From Mycolicibacterium agri (lineage in GTDB: Bacteria > Actinomycetota > Actinomycetes > Mycobacteriales > Mycobacteriaceae): a stretch of 63,727 bases of DNA. The stretch spans positions 1-63,727 of the forward strand of contig NZ_PDCP01000034.1 of the NCBI RefSeq assembly GCF_002553505.1, given 5' to 3'. The notes beneath the pieces are model-generated. The model was not told the origin of the DNA. It was given only the letters and a program-made list of their open reading frames with translations, and searched no databases. The translations under genes and the position numbers were made by a program. Positions 9,049-17,372 of the stretch are shown one piece after another (positions within the stretch are counted from its first letter, which is position 1; every line of letters begins with the position of its first letter).

Positions 9049-9324
9049 ATGAAGCGCTACGTCATCGAACGCGAGATTCCCGGCGCCAGCGACCTGAGCC
9101 AGCAGGAGTTGGCCGCGATCGCATCCAAGTCCAACGACGTCGTTGCCTCATTGGGGGTGCCGTACCGGTGGATCACCAGCTATGTCGCCGGCGACAAGGT
9201 GTACTGCATCCACGAAGCCGACGACGAAGAGGCCATCCGCGAGCATGCTCGCCGTGGCGGATTCCCGGCGAACGCTGTCACCGTCGTCGCCAACGAGTTC
9301 GGGCCCGACACCGCGACGCGCTAA
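9049..9324 (+). CDS. DUF4242 protein (SCO4226-like)
   Basis: A 91-residue soluble protein starting MKRYVIEREIPGASDLS, with the DUF4242 pattern around VYCIHEADDEEAIREHARRGG. A Streptomyces relative, SCO4226, was described as a small nickel-binding ferredoxin-fold protein; metal binding here is only suggested by family. An AGGAG at 9034-9038 supports the ATG at 9049. The gene is transcribed away from the LAL regulator and its end overlaps the RNA methyltransferase gene by 4 bases. Confidence 0.8.
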   Translation: MKRYVIEREIPGASDLSQQELAAIASKSNDVVASLGVPYRWITSYVAGDKVYCIHEADDEEAIREHARRGGFPANAVTVVANEFGPDTATR

Positions 9325-10517
9325 CGGGTCAGCAGCGCGGCGCTTTCGATGTGGTGGGTGAGCGGGAAGGAGTCGAACACCCGAAGCTCCGCCACGCGAT
9401 AGCCGTGCGACAGGTACAGGCCGATGTCGCGCGCGAATGACGCCGCTTCGCAACCGATGTGGATGATCCGCGGTACCTCGGCGGCGGCCAGGAGGTCGAT
9501 CACCTCTCGGCCGGCGCCCGAGCGCGGCGGGTCCAGCACCGCCACGTCGGCGCGCCCGGGCTGATCGGCGAGCGCACGTCGCACCGAATCGGTGACGACC
9601 GAGACGCTGGGCAGGTCGACGAGCGCCGCCCGCGCCGAGCGCGATGCGCCACGCGAGGTGTCGACGCTGACGACTCGACCGGATTCGCCGACGGCTTCGC
9701 CGAGCACGGCGGCGAAAATGCCCGCCCCGCCGTACAAGTCCCACGCCACCATGCCCTCGCGGGCTTGCGCCCATTCGGCCACCAGGGCGCTGTAGCACCG
9801 GGCCGCGTCGCGGTGGGCCTGCCAGAACGCCGTCACCGGAACGCGCCACACCCGGCCGTTGACCCGCTGCGTCGCCTCGTAGGCGCCCTCGACGACGCGT
9901 GTCGACGTGCGCTTGCCGACCCGAGGGCCGGACTGCACGACGTGGCGGGCGCCGTCGTCGTCGAGCGCGACGTAGAGATGCGCGCCCGCCGGCCAACCGT
10001 TCTCGCTCAGACCGTCGAGAGCCCCCTGCGGCAATTGTCCGCAGCGCAGCTCGGTGACAAGCTCCGCGCTGTGGTAACGGTGAAATCCGGCGCGACCGTC
10101 GTCGGAGGTGTCCAGCCGGACCCTGGTGCGCCATCCCCTGGCCTCACCCGTGCCGAGCGGTTCGGCCGTCGCCTCGGATTCGTCCCGCCAGCGGTAGCCG
10201 CCCAACTTCGCCAGCTGGTTGGCCACGACGGCGCCCTTGAGCCGGCGTGCCGCCTCGGGTGTGGCGAACGCCAGATCGCAGCACCCCGCCCCGTCGACAC
10301 CCGCGATCGGGCACAGCGGTTCGATGCGATCCGGCGAGGGGTCGAGTACCTCGATAACGTCGGCGTGCCAATACGATCCGCGGTCGGCCACCACCCTCAC
10401 CCGCACGCGTTCGTCGGGCAGTGCGTAGCGCACGAAAACCACCCGGCCTTCGTGGCGGGCGATGCAGCTTCCCCCGTTGGCCGGCGGACCGGTGACCAGT
10501 GTCAGTTCGCCGATCAC
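9321..10517 (-). CDS. TRAM-domain class I SAM-dependent RNA methyltransferase (Rv2689c)
   Basis: A 398-residue member of the TrmA/RumA group, which makes 5-methyluridine in tRNA or rRNA. The N-terminal 58 residues form a TRAM RNA-binding domain. Cysteines at 69, 79 and 80 (CPIAGVDGAGCC) may hold an iron-sulfur cluster. The SAM-binding domain has AWDLYGGAGIFAAVL. The catalytic cysteine is in GCEAASFARD (C356) and the general base is the glutamate of FPLTHHIES (E391). The start overlaps the stop of the upstream KimA-like gene (ATGA). The target nucleotide cannot be told from sequence. Confidence 0.88.
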   Translation of the reverse strand: MIGELTLVTGPPANGGSCIARHEGRVVFVRYALPDERVRVRVVADRGSYWHADVIEVLDPSPDRIEPLCPIAGVDGAGCCDLAFATPEAARRLKGAVVANQLAKLGGYRWRDESEATAEPLGTGEARGWRTRVRLDTSDDGRAGFHRYHSAELVTELRCGQLPQGALDGLSENGWPAGAHLYVALDDDGARHVVQSGPRVGKRTSTRVVEGAYEATQRVNGRVWRVPVTAFWQAHRDAARCYSALVAEWAQAREGMVAWDLYGGAGIFAAVLGEAVGESGRVVSVDTSRGASRSARAALVDLPSVSVVTDSVRRALADQPGRADVAVLDPPRSGAGREVIDLLAAAEVPRIIHIGCEAASFARDIGLYLSHGYRVAELRVFDSFPLTHHIESAALLTR

Positions 10518-12511
10518 TCCAGGAAGCCTCGTCGAGCGTCACCCGGGGCGGCATGCGGCTGTAGTGTTTTCAACCGCTCCGACGAACTCAACTGCCAGGG
10601 CACCGAAGTCACCATCACGTTCGGCATGAACCGCAGCCTGCCCTTCAGCCGCAGCGCGCTTTGGTTGTGTAACAACTGTTCCCACCAATGGCCGACGACG
10701 TATTCGGGGATGAACACCGTGACGACGGTGCGTGGCGACTCCTTGCTGATCCGTTTGACGTAGTCGAGCACGGGACGGGTGATTTCGCGGTAGGGCGATG
10801 CGATCACCTTGAGCGGCACCGTGATGTCGCTCTCCTCCCACTTGTGCACCAACTCGCGGGTTTCGGCGTCGTCCACGCTGACGGTGATGGCCTCCAGCTC
10901 GTCGGGCCGGGTGGCGCGGGCGTACGCCAGCGCGCGCAGCGTCGGCAGGTGCAGTTTGGACACCAACACGATGGCGTGGTTGCGGCTGGGCAGCACCATG
11001 CCGTCCTCCTGGGCGGCGCGCTGCTCCTCCAGTTCGCGCGCGACCGTGGCGTAATGCTTGTGAATGGCCTTCATCATGAGGAACAGGAGGGCCATCGTGA
11101 GGATCGCGATCCAGGCGCCTGCGACGAACTTCGTGACGACGACAATGACCAGCACGATGCCGGTGCACACGCAGCCCACGGCGTTGATGATTCGTGACCG
11201 CTGCATCTTGGTGCGCGCGGCGGGATCGTTCTCGACGCCGAGCAGCCGGGTCCAGTGCCGGACCATGCCGATCTGGCTGAGGGTGAACGATACGAACACG
11301 CCGACGATGTACAGCTGAATCAGGGCGGTCACCTGCGCCTGGAACGCGACGATGAACGCGATCGCCGCGAACGCCAAGAACAGAATGCCGTTGGAGAACG
11401 CCAGCCGGTCGCCGCGGGTGTGCAGTTGGCGGGGCAGGTAACTGGCCTGCGCCAGAATCGAACCCAGCACGGGGAACCCGTTGAAGGCGGTGTTGGCGGC
11501 CAGCGCCAGGATCAGCGCGGTCACCCCGGCGATCAGATACAGGCCGAGCGGAAAGTCGTGGAAGACAGCGTCGGCGAGCTGGGCGATCAGTGTCTTCTGG
11601 TGGTAGTCGGGCGGGGCGCCGATGAGCTGCTCGTGCGGGCGTTCGGCGATCTGCACGCCTGTTTCCCTTGCCAGCATCACGATGCCCATGAACAGCGTCA
11701 CCGCGATGATGCCGAGCATCAGCAGCGTCGTTGCGGCGTTGCGGGACTTCGGTTTCCGGAACGCGGGTACTCCGTTGCTGATGGCCTCCACACCCGTCAG
11801 CGCCGCGCAACCCGACGAGAACGCCCTGGCCACAAGGAACACCATCGCGAACCCGAGCACGTCACCGTGTTCGGCGTGTAATTCGAAGCCGGCCGATTCG
11901 GCGCGCAGCGGGGTGTCGAGCACGAATATCTGAAAGAAGCCCCAGCCCAGCATGGTGAAGATGCCGACGATGAAGGCGTATGTCGGGATGGCGAACGCGG
12001 TGCCGGATTCGCGGATGCCGCGCAGGTTCGCCGCGGCCAGAATCAGGACAGCGAGGACGGCGAACAGCACCTTGTGCTGGTTGATGAACGGCACGGCCGA
12101 GCCGATGTTGGACATCGCCGATGACATCGACACCGCGACGGTGAGCATGTAGTCCACCAGCAGGGCGCTGGCCACCGTCAAGCCCGCGGTGGCGCCGAGG
12201 TTGGTCGTCACCACCTCGTAGTCGCCGCCGCCGGACGGATATGCGTGCACGTTCTGGCGGTAGCTGGCGATCACGATCAGCATCACGGCGCCGACTGCCA
12301 GCCCGATCCACGGCGCCATGGAATAGGACGCCAGGCCGGCCACCGACAGCACCAGAAAGATCTCCTCGGGCGCGTAGGCCGTCGAGGAGAGCGCATCGGA
12401 AGCAAACACCGGCAGGGCGATCCGCTTGGGCAGAAGCGTGTGGGAGAGCCTGTCGCTGCGGAAAGGTCTGCCGAGGACCAGCCGCCGGGCGGCGGTCGAA
12501 AGCTTGGACAC
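10514..12511 (-). CDS. KimA-like APC-family potassium permease (Rv2690c)
   Basis: A 665-residue protein with about 12 membrane helices and a cytoplasmic C-terminal domain of roughly 160 residues. The opening RRLVLGRPFRSDRLSHTLLP followed by KRIALPVFASDALSSTAYAP is the signature I associate with the KimA (YdaO) branch of the KUP/APC superfamily, high-affinity potassium importers. The GTG at 12511 matches the start remembered for Rv2690c; the frame is open to 12649 but would intrude on the divergent ceoB gene. Standing back to back with two potassium-type RCK regulators, it is the likely membrane partner of a potassium uptake system. Annotation as an amino acid permease is the common alternative. 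Confidence 0.8.
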   Translation of the reverse strand: MSKLSTAARRLVLGRPFRSDRLSHTLLPKRIALPVFASDALSSTAYAPEEIFLVLSVAGLASYSMAPWIGLAVGAVMLIVIASYRQNVHAYPSGGGDYEVVTTNLGATAGLTVASALLVDYMLTVAVSMSSAMSNIGSAVPFINQHKVLFAVLAVLILAAANLRGIRESGTAFAIPTYAFIVGIFTMLGWGFFQIFVLDTPLRAESAGFELHAEHGDVLGFAMVFLVARAFSSGCAALTGVEAISNGVPAFRKPKSRNAATTLLMLGIIAVTLFMGIVMLARETGVQIAERPHEQLIGAPPDYHQKTLIAQLADAVFHDFPLGLYLIAGVTALILALAANTAFNGFPVLGSILAQASYLPRQLHTRGDRLAFSNGILFLAFAAIAFIVAFQAQVTALIQLYIVGVFVSFTLSQIGMVRHWTRLLGVENDPAARTKMQRSRIINAVGCVCTGIVLVIVVVTKFVAGAWIAILTMALLFLMMKAIHKHYATVARELEEQRAAQEDGMVLPSRNHAIVLVSKLHLPTLRALAYARATRPDELEAITVSVDDAETRELVHKWEESDITVPLKVIASPYREITRPVLDYVKRISKESPRTVVTVFIPEYVVGHWWEQLLHNQSALRLKGRLRFMPNVMVTSVPWQLSSSERLKTLQPHAAPGDARRGFLE

Positions 12512-12565
12512 GAGAGCCAAGAGTAAGCCCAGACGAGATTGGCGGTAGCGTTCCCAGTGCGCAGA

Positions 12566-12586
12566 CTTGAAGACGGCGATTTCAAG
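12566..12586. promoter_or_regulatory. Inverted repeat in the KimA-like/ceoB divergent promoter
   Basis: CTTGAA-N9-TTCAAG lies 24 bases before the ceoB GTG and 55 bases before the permease GTG. It could be an operator shared by the two divergent potassium genes. The arms are short, so chance is possible. Confidence 0.25.
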
Positions 12587-12609
12587 CTGCAGCCGAAAGG
12601 ACCGCGAAG

Positions 12610-13281
12610 GTGCGAGTAGTGGTGATGGGATGCGGCCGGGTGGGCGCATCGCTGGCCGACGGCCTGGCCCGGATCGGCCACGATGTCGCAGTCATCGACC
12701 GTGACAGCACGGCGTTCAACCGCCTGTCCCCCGAGTTCCCCGGCGAACGGGTGCTGGGCATGGGTTTCGACCGTGATGTCCTGCTGCGGGCGGGCATCGA
12801 GGAGGCTTCCGCGTTCGCGGCCGTGTCCTCCGGCGACAACTCGAACATCATCTCGGCGCGGGTCGCCAGGGAGACCTTCGGCGTCGAGCGCGTGGTGGCC
12901 CGCATCTACGACGCCAAACGCGCCAAGGTCTACGAGCGCCTCGGCATTCCGACCGTGGCCACCGTGCCGTGGACCACGGACCGGCTGCTCAACGTCTTGA
13001 CCCGCGAGACGGAAACCACGAAGTGGCGCGACCCGACCGGCAACGTCGGCGTAGCCGAACTGGCGTTGCACGAAGGCTGGGTGGGCCGCCGGGTGAGCGA
13101 GCTGGAGGCGGCCACCGGGGGACGGGTGGCGTTCATGATCCGGTTCGGCGGCGGGCTGCTGCCTGAGCAGAAGACCGTGATCCAGGCCGGTGACCAGGTA
13201 TATCTGGCCGCCATCGCCGGACGCATCGGCGAGGCGCTGGCCATTGCGGCGCAGCCGCCGAGCGAGGACAGCGAGGGCTGA
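12610..13281 (+). CDS. ceoB: TrkA-family potassium uptake regulator CeoB
   Basis: A 223-residue cytoplasmic RCK protein. The N-terminal Rossmann domain has the nucleotide motif GCGRVGASLADGL and a conserved acidic end of strand two (VIDRD). The C-terminal RCK_C domain spans about residues 140-215. Such proteins gate potassium transporters in response to NAD(H), ATP or c-di-AMP. A GTG start at 12610 follows AAAGGACCGCGAAG. The stop overlaps the ATG of ceoC by one base (TGATG). No TrkH/TrkG channel gene is nearby; the KimA-like permease is the only adjacent transporter. Confidence 0.92.
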   Translation: MRVVVMGCGRVGASLADGLARIGHDVAVIDRDSTAFNRLSPEFPGERVLGMGFDRDVLLRAGIEEASAFAAVSSGDNSNIISARVARETFGVERVVARIYDAKRAKVYERLGIPTVATVPWTTDRLLNVLTRETETTKWRDPTGNVGVAELALHEGWVGRRVSELEAATGGRVAFMIRFGGGLLPEQKTVIQAGDQVYLAAIAGRIGEALAIAAQPPSEDSEG

Positions 13282-13949
13282 TGAAGGTCGCTATCGCCGG
13301 TGCGGGCGCGGTCGGCCGGTCCATCGCCCGCGAGCTGCTGGAAAACGAGCACGAGGTCACGCTGCTGGAGCGCAACCCGGACCACATCGACGTCGATGCC
13401 ATTCCGGGCGCGCACTGGCGTCTCGGCGACGCGTGCGAGCTCAGCCTGCTGGAGTCGGTGCATCTCGAGGATTTCGACGTGGTGATCGCCGCCAGCGGTG
13501 ACGACAAGGTCAACGTCGTGGTCAGCCTGCTGGCCAAGACCGAGTTCGCGGTGCCGCGCGTGGTGGCCCGTGTCAACGACCCCCGCAACGAGTGGCTGTT
13601 CGACGAGGCGTGGGGCGTCGACGTCGCGGTGTCCACTCCACGGATGCTGGCCTCGCTGGTGGAGGAGGCCGTCGCCGTCGGCGACCTGGTGCACCTGATG
13701 GAGTTCCGCACCGGGCAGGCCAACCTGATCGAGATCACGCTTCCGGTCGACACGCCGTGGGGTGGCAAGCCGCTGCGCAAGCTGCAACTCCCCCGCGACG
13801 CCGCGCTGGTGACGATCCTGCGCGGCTCACGGGTGATCGTGCCGCAGGCCGACGAGCCGCTGGAAGGCGGTGACGAGCTGCTGTTCGTCGCGATCACCGA
13901 GGTCGAAGACGAGCTGCGCGAACTACTGCTGCACCCGCAGCCGCGCTAA
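13281..13949 (+). CDS. ceoC: TrkA-family potassium uptake regulator CeoC
   Basis: A 222-residue RCK paralogue of the preceding gene. The Rossmann motif is GAGAVGRSIARELL with TLLERN at the end of strand two; the RCK_C domain starts near residue 140 (LVHLMEFRTGQANLIEITLP). CeoB and CeoC probably form a mixed ring on the cytoplasmic face of a potassium transporter. The ATG shares a base with the ceoB stop, so the pair is co-translated. The end overlaps the convergent MFS gene by 4 bases. Confidence 0.92.
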   Translation: MKVAIAGAGAVGRSIARELLENEHEVTLLERNPDHIDVDAIPGAHWRLGDACELSLLESVHLEDFDVVIAASGDDKVNVVVSLLAKTEFAVPRVVARVNDPRNEWLFDEAWGVDVAVSTPRMLASLVEEAVAVGDLVHLMEFRTGQANLIEITLPVDTPWGGKPLRKLQLPRDAALVTILRGSRVIVPQADEPLEGGDELLFVAITEVEDELRELLLHPQPR

Positions 13950-15391
13950 CGCGTGCCGGTCGGATACGCCGGCGGCGGTATCGCCCGGCTATGGAAGTGC
14001 GCCACGGTCTTCGCCGACACCCGGCTGTAGTCGTACTCCTGGTTTCGGATGCCCGCCCAGGAGACGAGTCCGGCGCTCACGAACAGCGCCACGGTCACAT
14101 ACGCGCCCTGCCGGAAACCGGCGAAATCGATTGTGTTGCCGACGATTACACCCATGAAGGCTATTGCGATCAGTCCCGCGATGCGGGAGATGGCGTTGTT
14201 GATCGCCGACCCGATGCCGCTCTGCTCCGGATTGACCGCGGCCAGGATGGCTGCCGTCAGCGGCGACACCGTCATCGACAGCCCGAACCCGAACACCACC
14301 AGACCCGGTAGCAGCTGAGTCCAGAAGTTGAACGGTTCGCCCGCACGGGTCATCAGCAGGTAGCCCGCCGCGGCGATGACCGGCCCCAAAGCCATGTACG
14401 CCCGCGGTCCGTGTCGGCCGGCGAGCGCGCCGAACCGTCGCGCCAGCGCGAACGAGAAAACCGGGATCGGCAGCGTCGCGACGCCCGCCTCAATGGCCGA
14501 CATGCCCGCGGTCTCTTGAAGAAACAGCACCACCAGCAGCGTCCCCAACGACACCGCGGCATAGAAGAACACCGTCGCGAGATTGCTGACGGCGAAGTTG
14601 CGGGCGGCGAAGATTTCCAGCGGCATCATCGGATGCGCCGTCCTGGCTTCCCATAGCGGAAACGCTGCCAGACAAGCGATTCCGAGCACCAACGCGACCA
14701 TCACCGAAGGGTGCGACAGCCCGAGGCGTTGCTGTTCGATCAACGCGTAGACGGCACCGGTCAGGCCGACGGCGGTGAGCACGGCGCCGACGACGTCGAT
14801 TCTGGCGCGGCGCCGCGAGGCCAATTCGTCACCGGTGACCTTGGCGGTCAGAAACAGCGTGACCGCCAACGGCACGATGTTGACCCCGAAGATCCAGCGC
14901 CAGTTCAGCCCGTCGACAAGGACCCCTCCGAGCAGCGGGCCGACGACGAAAGCCGTTCCCGTCCAAGCGGTCCAGGAACCGATCGCCTTGGCCTGCGCGG
15001 CGCCGGAGAACCGGGCATTGATCATCGCCAGCGAGCTCGGCACCAGGAACGCGGCGCCGACGCCCTGCAGGCACCGCGCCGCCACCAGCATCGCGCCGCT
15101 CAGCGCGAACGCACACAGCAGCGACGAGGCGGCGAAGACACCCAGACCCACCCGCAGCACGAGCAACCGGCCGAAGGTGTCGGACACCGCGCCTGCGACA
15201 AGGATCAGCGCGCCGAGGGTGAGCAGGTAGCCGTCCACCACCCACTGCTGCAGCGCCAGCCCGCCGCCGAAGTCGCTGTCGATCGCCGGCAGCGCGAGGT
15301 TGACCACCGAGCCGTCCAGAAACGCCACGAACGAGGCGAGAATGGCGACCGCCAGCAGCGGCCGGTCGGTGTTGGCGCGGGTGTCGGCCAA
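13946..15391 (-). CDS. MFS transporter, DHA2-like drug exporter
   Basis: A 481-residue major facilitator with the DHA2 entry sequence FVAFLDGSVVNLALPAI and motif A-like GAVSDTFGRLLVLR. Motif C-like GTAFVVGPLLGGVL points to an exporter. About 14 membrane segments can be counted. The start is a TTG at 15391 directly after the TAG stop of the DUF3159 gene, so translation probably depends on read-on from that gene. The gene has no counterpart that I remember between ceoC and Rv2693c in M. tuberculosis, so it looks inserted. The substrate is unknown. Confidence 0.82.
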   Translation of the reverse strand: MADTRANTDRPLLAVAILASFVAFLDGSVVNLALPAIDSDFGGGLALQQWVVDGYLLTLGALILVAGAVSDTFGRLLVLRVGLGVFAASSLLCAFALSGAMLVAARCLQGVGAAFLVPSSLAMINARFSGAAQAKAIGSWTAWTGTAFVVGPLLGGVLVDGLNWRWIFGVNIVPLAVTLFLTAKVTGDELASRRRARIDVVGAVLTAVGLTGAVYALIEQQRLGLSHPSVMVALVLGIACLAAFPLWEARTAHPMMPLEIFAARNFAVSNLATVFFYAAVSLGTLLVVLFLQETAGMSAIEAGVATLPIPVFSFALARRFGALAGRHGPRAYMALGPVIAAAGYLLMTRAGEPFNFWTQLLPGLVVFGFGLSMTVSPLTAAILAAVNPEQSGIGSAINNAISRIAGLIAIAFMGVIVGNTIDFAGFRQGAYVTVALFVSAGLVSWAGIRNQEYDYSRVSAKTVAHFHSRAIPPPAYPTGTR

Positions 15392-16090
15392 CTAGCTTTC
15401 CTGCACTGCGTCCTCGGTCTTCGCCGGTTCGTCGGTCTCGACGTCGTCGACGTCGGCTTCCGCCGGGGCCGGTGGATGCGCGGCGTGGATGGCCCGCTGC
15501 GCCGACCGGATGGCCAGATACGTCACCAGCGCCGCCAGCGCCGTCAGCGGCCATCCCATCGCGATGCGTGCGACCCCGAGCCATCCCGTCTCGTCGGCGT
15601 CGTAGAGGTGGCGCTGCACGACGAAGCGGGACGCGAACACCAGCACCCAGGTCATCGTGGCGAGGTCGAAGGCAAGCACCGCTCGGCGCACCTCGCGCCA
15701 GCGGGAGTCGTGGGTGTGGACCCAGTTCCAGATGTAGCCGACGACGGGCCTGCGGATGAGCACGGAGATCAGGAAGACCACCGCCCAGAACAGCGACACC
15801 CAGATGCCCCACAGGAAATAGCCCTTGGATTCACCCAGCACATAGGCGATCAGTGCGCAGAACGCGACGCCGATAAAGCCCGAGACCGCCGGCTGGGCGG
15901 TTTCCTTACGGGCCAGCCGCCACACCAGAACCAGCGCGGCCACCCCCACCGCCGAGATGATCGCGGGCATCAGCCCGAACAGCGACGAGACAGGCACGAA
16001 CACCACGACGGGTAGGGAGGAATGAATCATTCCGCTGATGCCGCCCATCTGCTTGAGCAGGACCTGGGCGCCGGATCGCTTTTCGGTCAC
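15392..16090 (-). CDS. DUF3159 membrane protein (Rv2693c)
   Basis: A 232-residue integral membrane protein with about six helices and a short charged C-terminal tail (PAPAEADVDDVETDEPAKTE). The N-terminal part LLKQMGGISGMIHSSLPVVV is typical of DUF3159, a family of actinobacterial membrane proteins of unknown function. It directly precedes the MFS gene, with the stop codon touching the MFS TTG start. No catalytic or transport motif can be recognised. Confidence 0.8.
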   Translation of the reverse strand: MTEKRSGAQVLLKQMGGISGMIHSSLPVVVFVPVSSLFGLMPAIISAVGVAALVLVWRLARKETAQPAVSGFIGVAFCALIAYVLGESKGYFLWGIWVSLFWAVVFLISVLIRRPVVGYIWNWVHTHDSRWREVRRAVLAFDLATMTWVLVFASRFVVQRHLYDADETGWLGVARIAMGWPLTALAALVTYLAIRSAQRAIHAAHPPAPAEADVDDVETDEPAKTEDAVQES

Positions 16091-16147
16091 AAGTCAACGG
16101 TACGGGGTCGCGCGACTGTGATCGCGATCTCTACATCTAAAGACGCG

Positions 16148-16519
16148 CTACTTCTGAATTTCGTAGTGCGGGTTGTAGATCGCTTTGGTGCCGTTCTCCA
16201 GCTTGCCCATCCGTCCGTGCACGCGCAGCGTGCGCCCGGACTCGATGCCGGGGATTCGACGCTGGCCGAGCCAGACCAGCATCACCGTGTCGGTGCCGTC
16301 GAATAGTTCGGCCTTGATGCCGCCCGCGCAGCCCTTGGCGTTGGTTTCGACACTGCGCAAAGTGCCGACCATCGTCACTTCTTGGCCGCGTTGGCAGTCA
16401 ATCGCTTTCTGCGCGCCGGTGTTGGCGGCTTCTTCGGTCAGTTCCGCGACGTCGAGTTGCTCCGGGTCTTCTGTAAGCCGACGTGTGAGCCGGCGTAGAT
16501 ACCCTTCGGCCGTAGCCAT
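16148..16519 (-). CDS. OB-fold nucleic acid-binding protein (Rv2694c)
   Basis: A 123-residue protein. The first 45 residues are helical (MATAEGYLRRLTRRLTEDPE), and the rest is an OB fold (GQEVTMVGTLRSVE, then VMLVWLGQRRIPGIESGRTL) like the tRNA-anticodon-type domains. The ATG at 16519 is preceded by GGGAGG and gives the length of the M. tuberculosis protein. A 23-bp perfect palindrome sits 20 bases upstream. The role is unknown; nucleic acid binding is inferred from the fold. Confidence 0.82.
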   Translation of the reverse strand: MATAEGYLRRLTRRLTEDPEQLDVAELTEEAANTGAQKAIDCQRGQEVTMVGTLRSVETNAKGCAGGIKAELFDGTDTVMLVWLGQRRIPGIESGRTLRVHGRMGKLENGTKAIYNPHYEIQK

Positions 16520-16539
16520 GGCGCCTCCCGCCATTTCTC

Positions 16540-16562
16540 TGTGAATCCACCGTGGATTCACA
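16540..16562. promoter_or_regulatory. 23-bp perfect palindrome between Rv2694c- and Rv2695-like genes
   Basis: TGTGAATCCAC and its exact complement GTGGATTCACA flank a single central C. It lies 20 bases upstream of the OB-fold gene start and 92 bases upstream of the divergent hydrolase gene. The length and perfection suggest a strong operator for a dimeric regulator; there is no T run, so a terminator is unlikely. The regulator is unknown. Confidence 0.65.
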
Positions 16563-16654
16563 ACCAACGCCACGGTAGACCTCTTACTGCCGAGACGCCA
16601 TGACCGGGATGACCCGCCACGCCGGTGATTTAAACCACACTGCACCATCAATTT

Positions 16655-17353
16655 ATGGCGGTCGATCTACGGGGTGTGACGGCGGTCCTATTGCCCGGCA
16701 CCGGATCCGACGATGACTACGTCTACCGGGCCTTCGCCGCCGCCCTGCACGACGCCGGCGCCGTCGTGGTAACGCCTGCGCCGCAACCCGACCGACTCAT
16801 CGACGGCTACGTCGCCGACCTCGACAGCGCCGCCCGAACCGGCCCGATCGCGGTGGGCGGGGTGTCCATCGGGGCGGCGGTGGCGACCCACTGGGCGTTG
16901 TCGCACCCGAGCCTCGCGGTGGCGGTGCTGGCCGCGCTGCCGGCGTGGTCCGGATCACCGCAGAGCGCACCCGCCGCGCAGGCCGCCCGCTACTCCGCCG
17001 ACGTGCTGCGCCGCGACGGCCTGGTGTCGGCCACCGCGCAGATGCGGGCGTCGAGTCCGCCCTGGTTGGCCGACGAGCTGACCCGTTCCTGGCTCGGACA
17101 GTGGCCTGCGCTGCCCGACGCCATGGACGCCGCCTCCCGCTATGTCGCACCGACCTGCACCGAACTGGAGACGTTGGCGGCGCCGATGGGGGTGGCCGCC
17201 GCGGTGGACGATCCGGTGCATCCGCTCGAGGTCGCGCTGGAATGGGTGGCGGCGGCGCCGCGGGCGGCGTTGCGGACGGTCACGCTCGACGAAATGGGCG
17301 CCGACCCGTCGGTGCTCGGCGCCGCGTGCGTGGCGGCGCTGAACGACCTGTAG
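16655..17353 (+). CDS. Alpha/beta-hydrolase-like protein (Rv2695)
   Basis: A 232-residue cytoplasmic protein with a nucleophile elbow GVSIGAA (G-x-S-x-G) after GPIAVG and an early loop LLPGTGSDDDYVY. A late acidic residue and histidine that would complete a triad are less clear (VDDPVHPLEVALEW contains a candidate Asp-His pair). The ATG at 16655 opens the gene just past the gap that carries the 23-bp palindrome. The substrate is unknown. Confidence 0.78.
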   Translation: MAVDLRGVTAVLLPGTGSDDDYVYRAFAAALHDAGAVVVTPAPQPDRLIDGYVADLDSAARTGPIAVGGVSIGAAVATHWALSHPSLAVAVLAALPAWSGSPQSAPAAQAARYSADVLRRDGLVSATAQMRASSPPWLADELTRSWLGQWPALPDAMDAASRYVAPTCTELETLAAPMGVAAAVDDPVHPLEVALEWVAAAPRAALRTVTLDEMGADPSVLGAACVAALNDL

Positions 17354-17372
17354 AAGTCATCTCGGCTGTGCG

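Noticed and set aside
14711..16015. Long open frame on the + strand opposite the MFS and DUF3159 genes
   Set aside because: Its product is a low-complexity Arg/Asp/Gln/His string with no fold-like pattern; it mirrors the codon bias of the real genes on the other strand in high-GC DNA.
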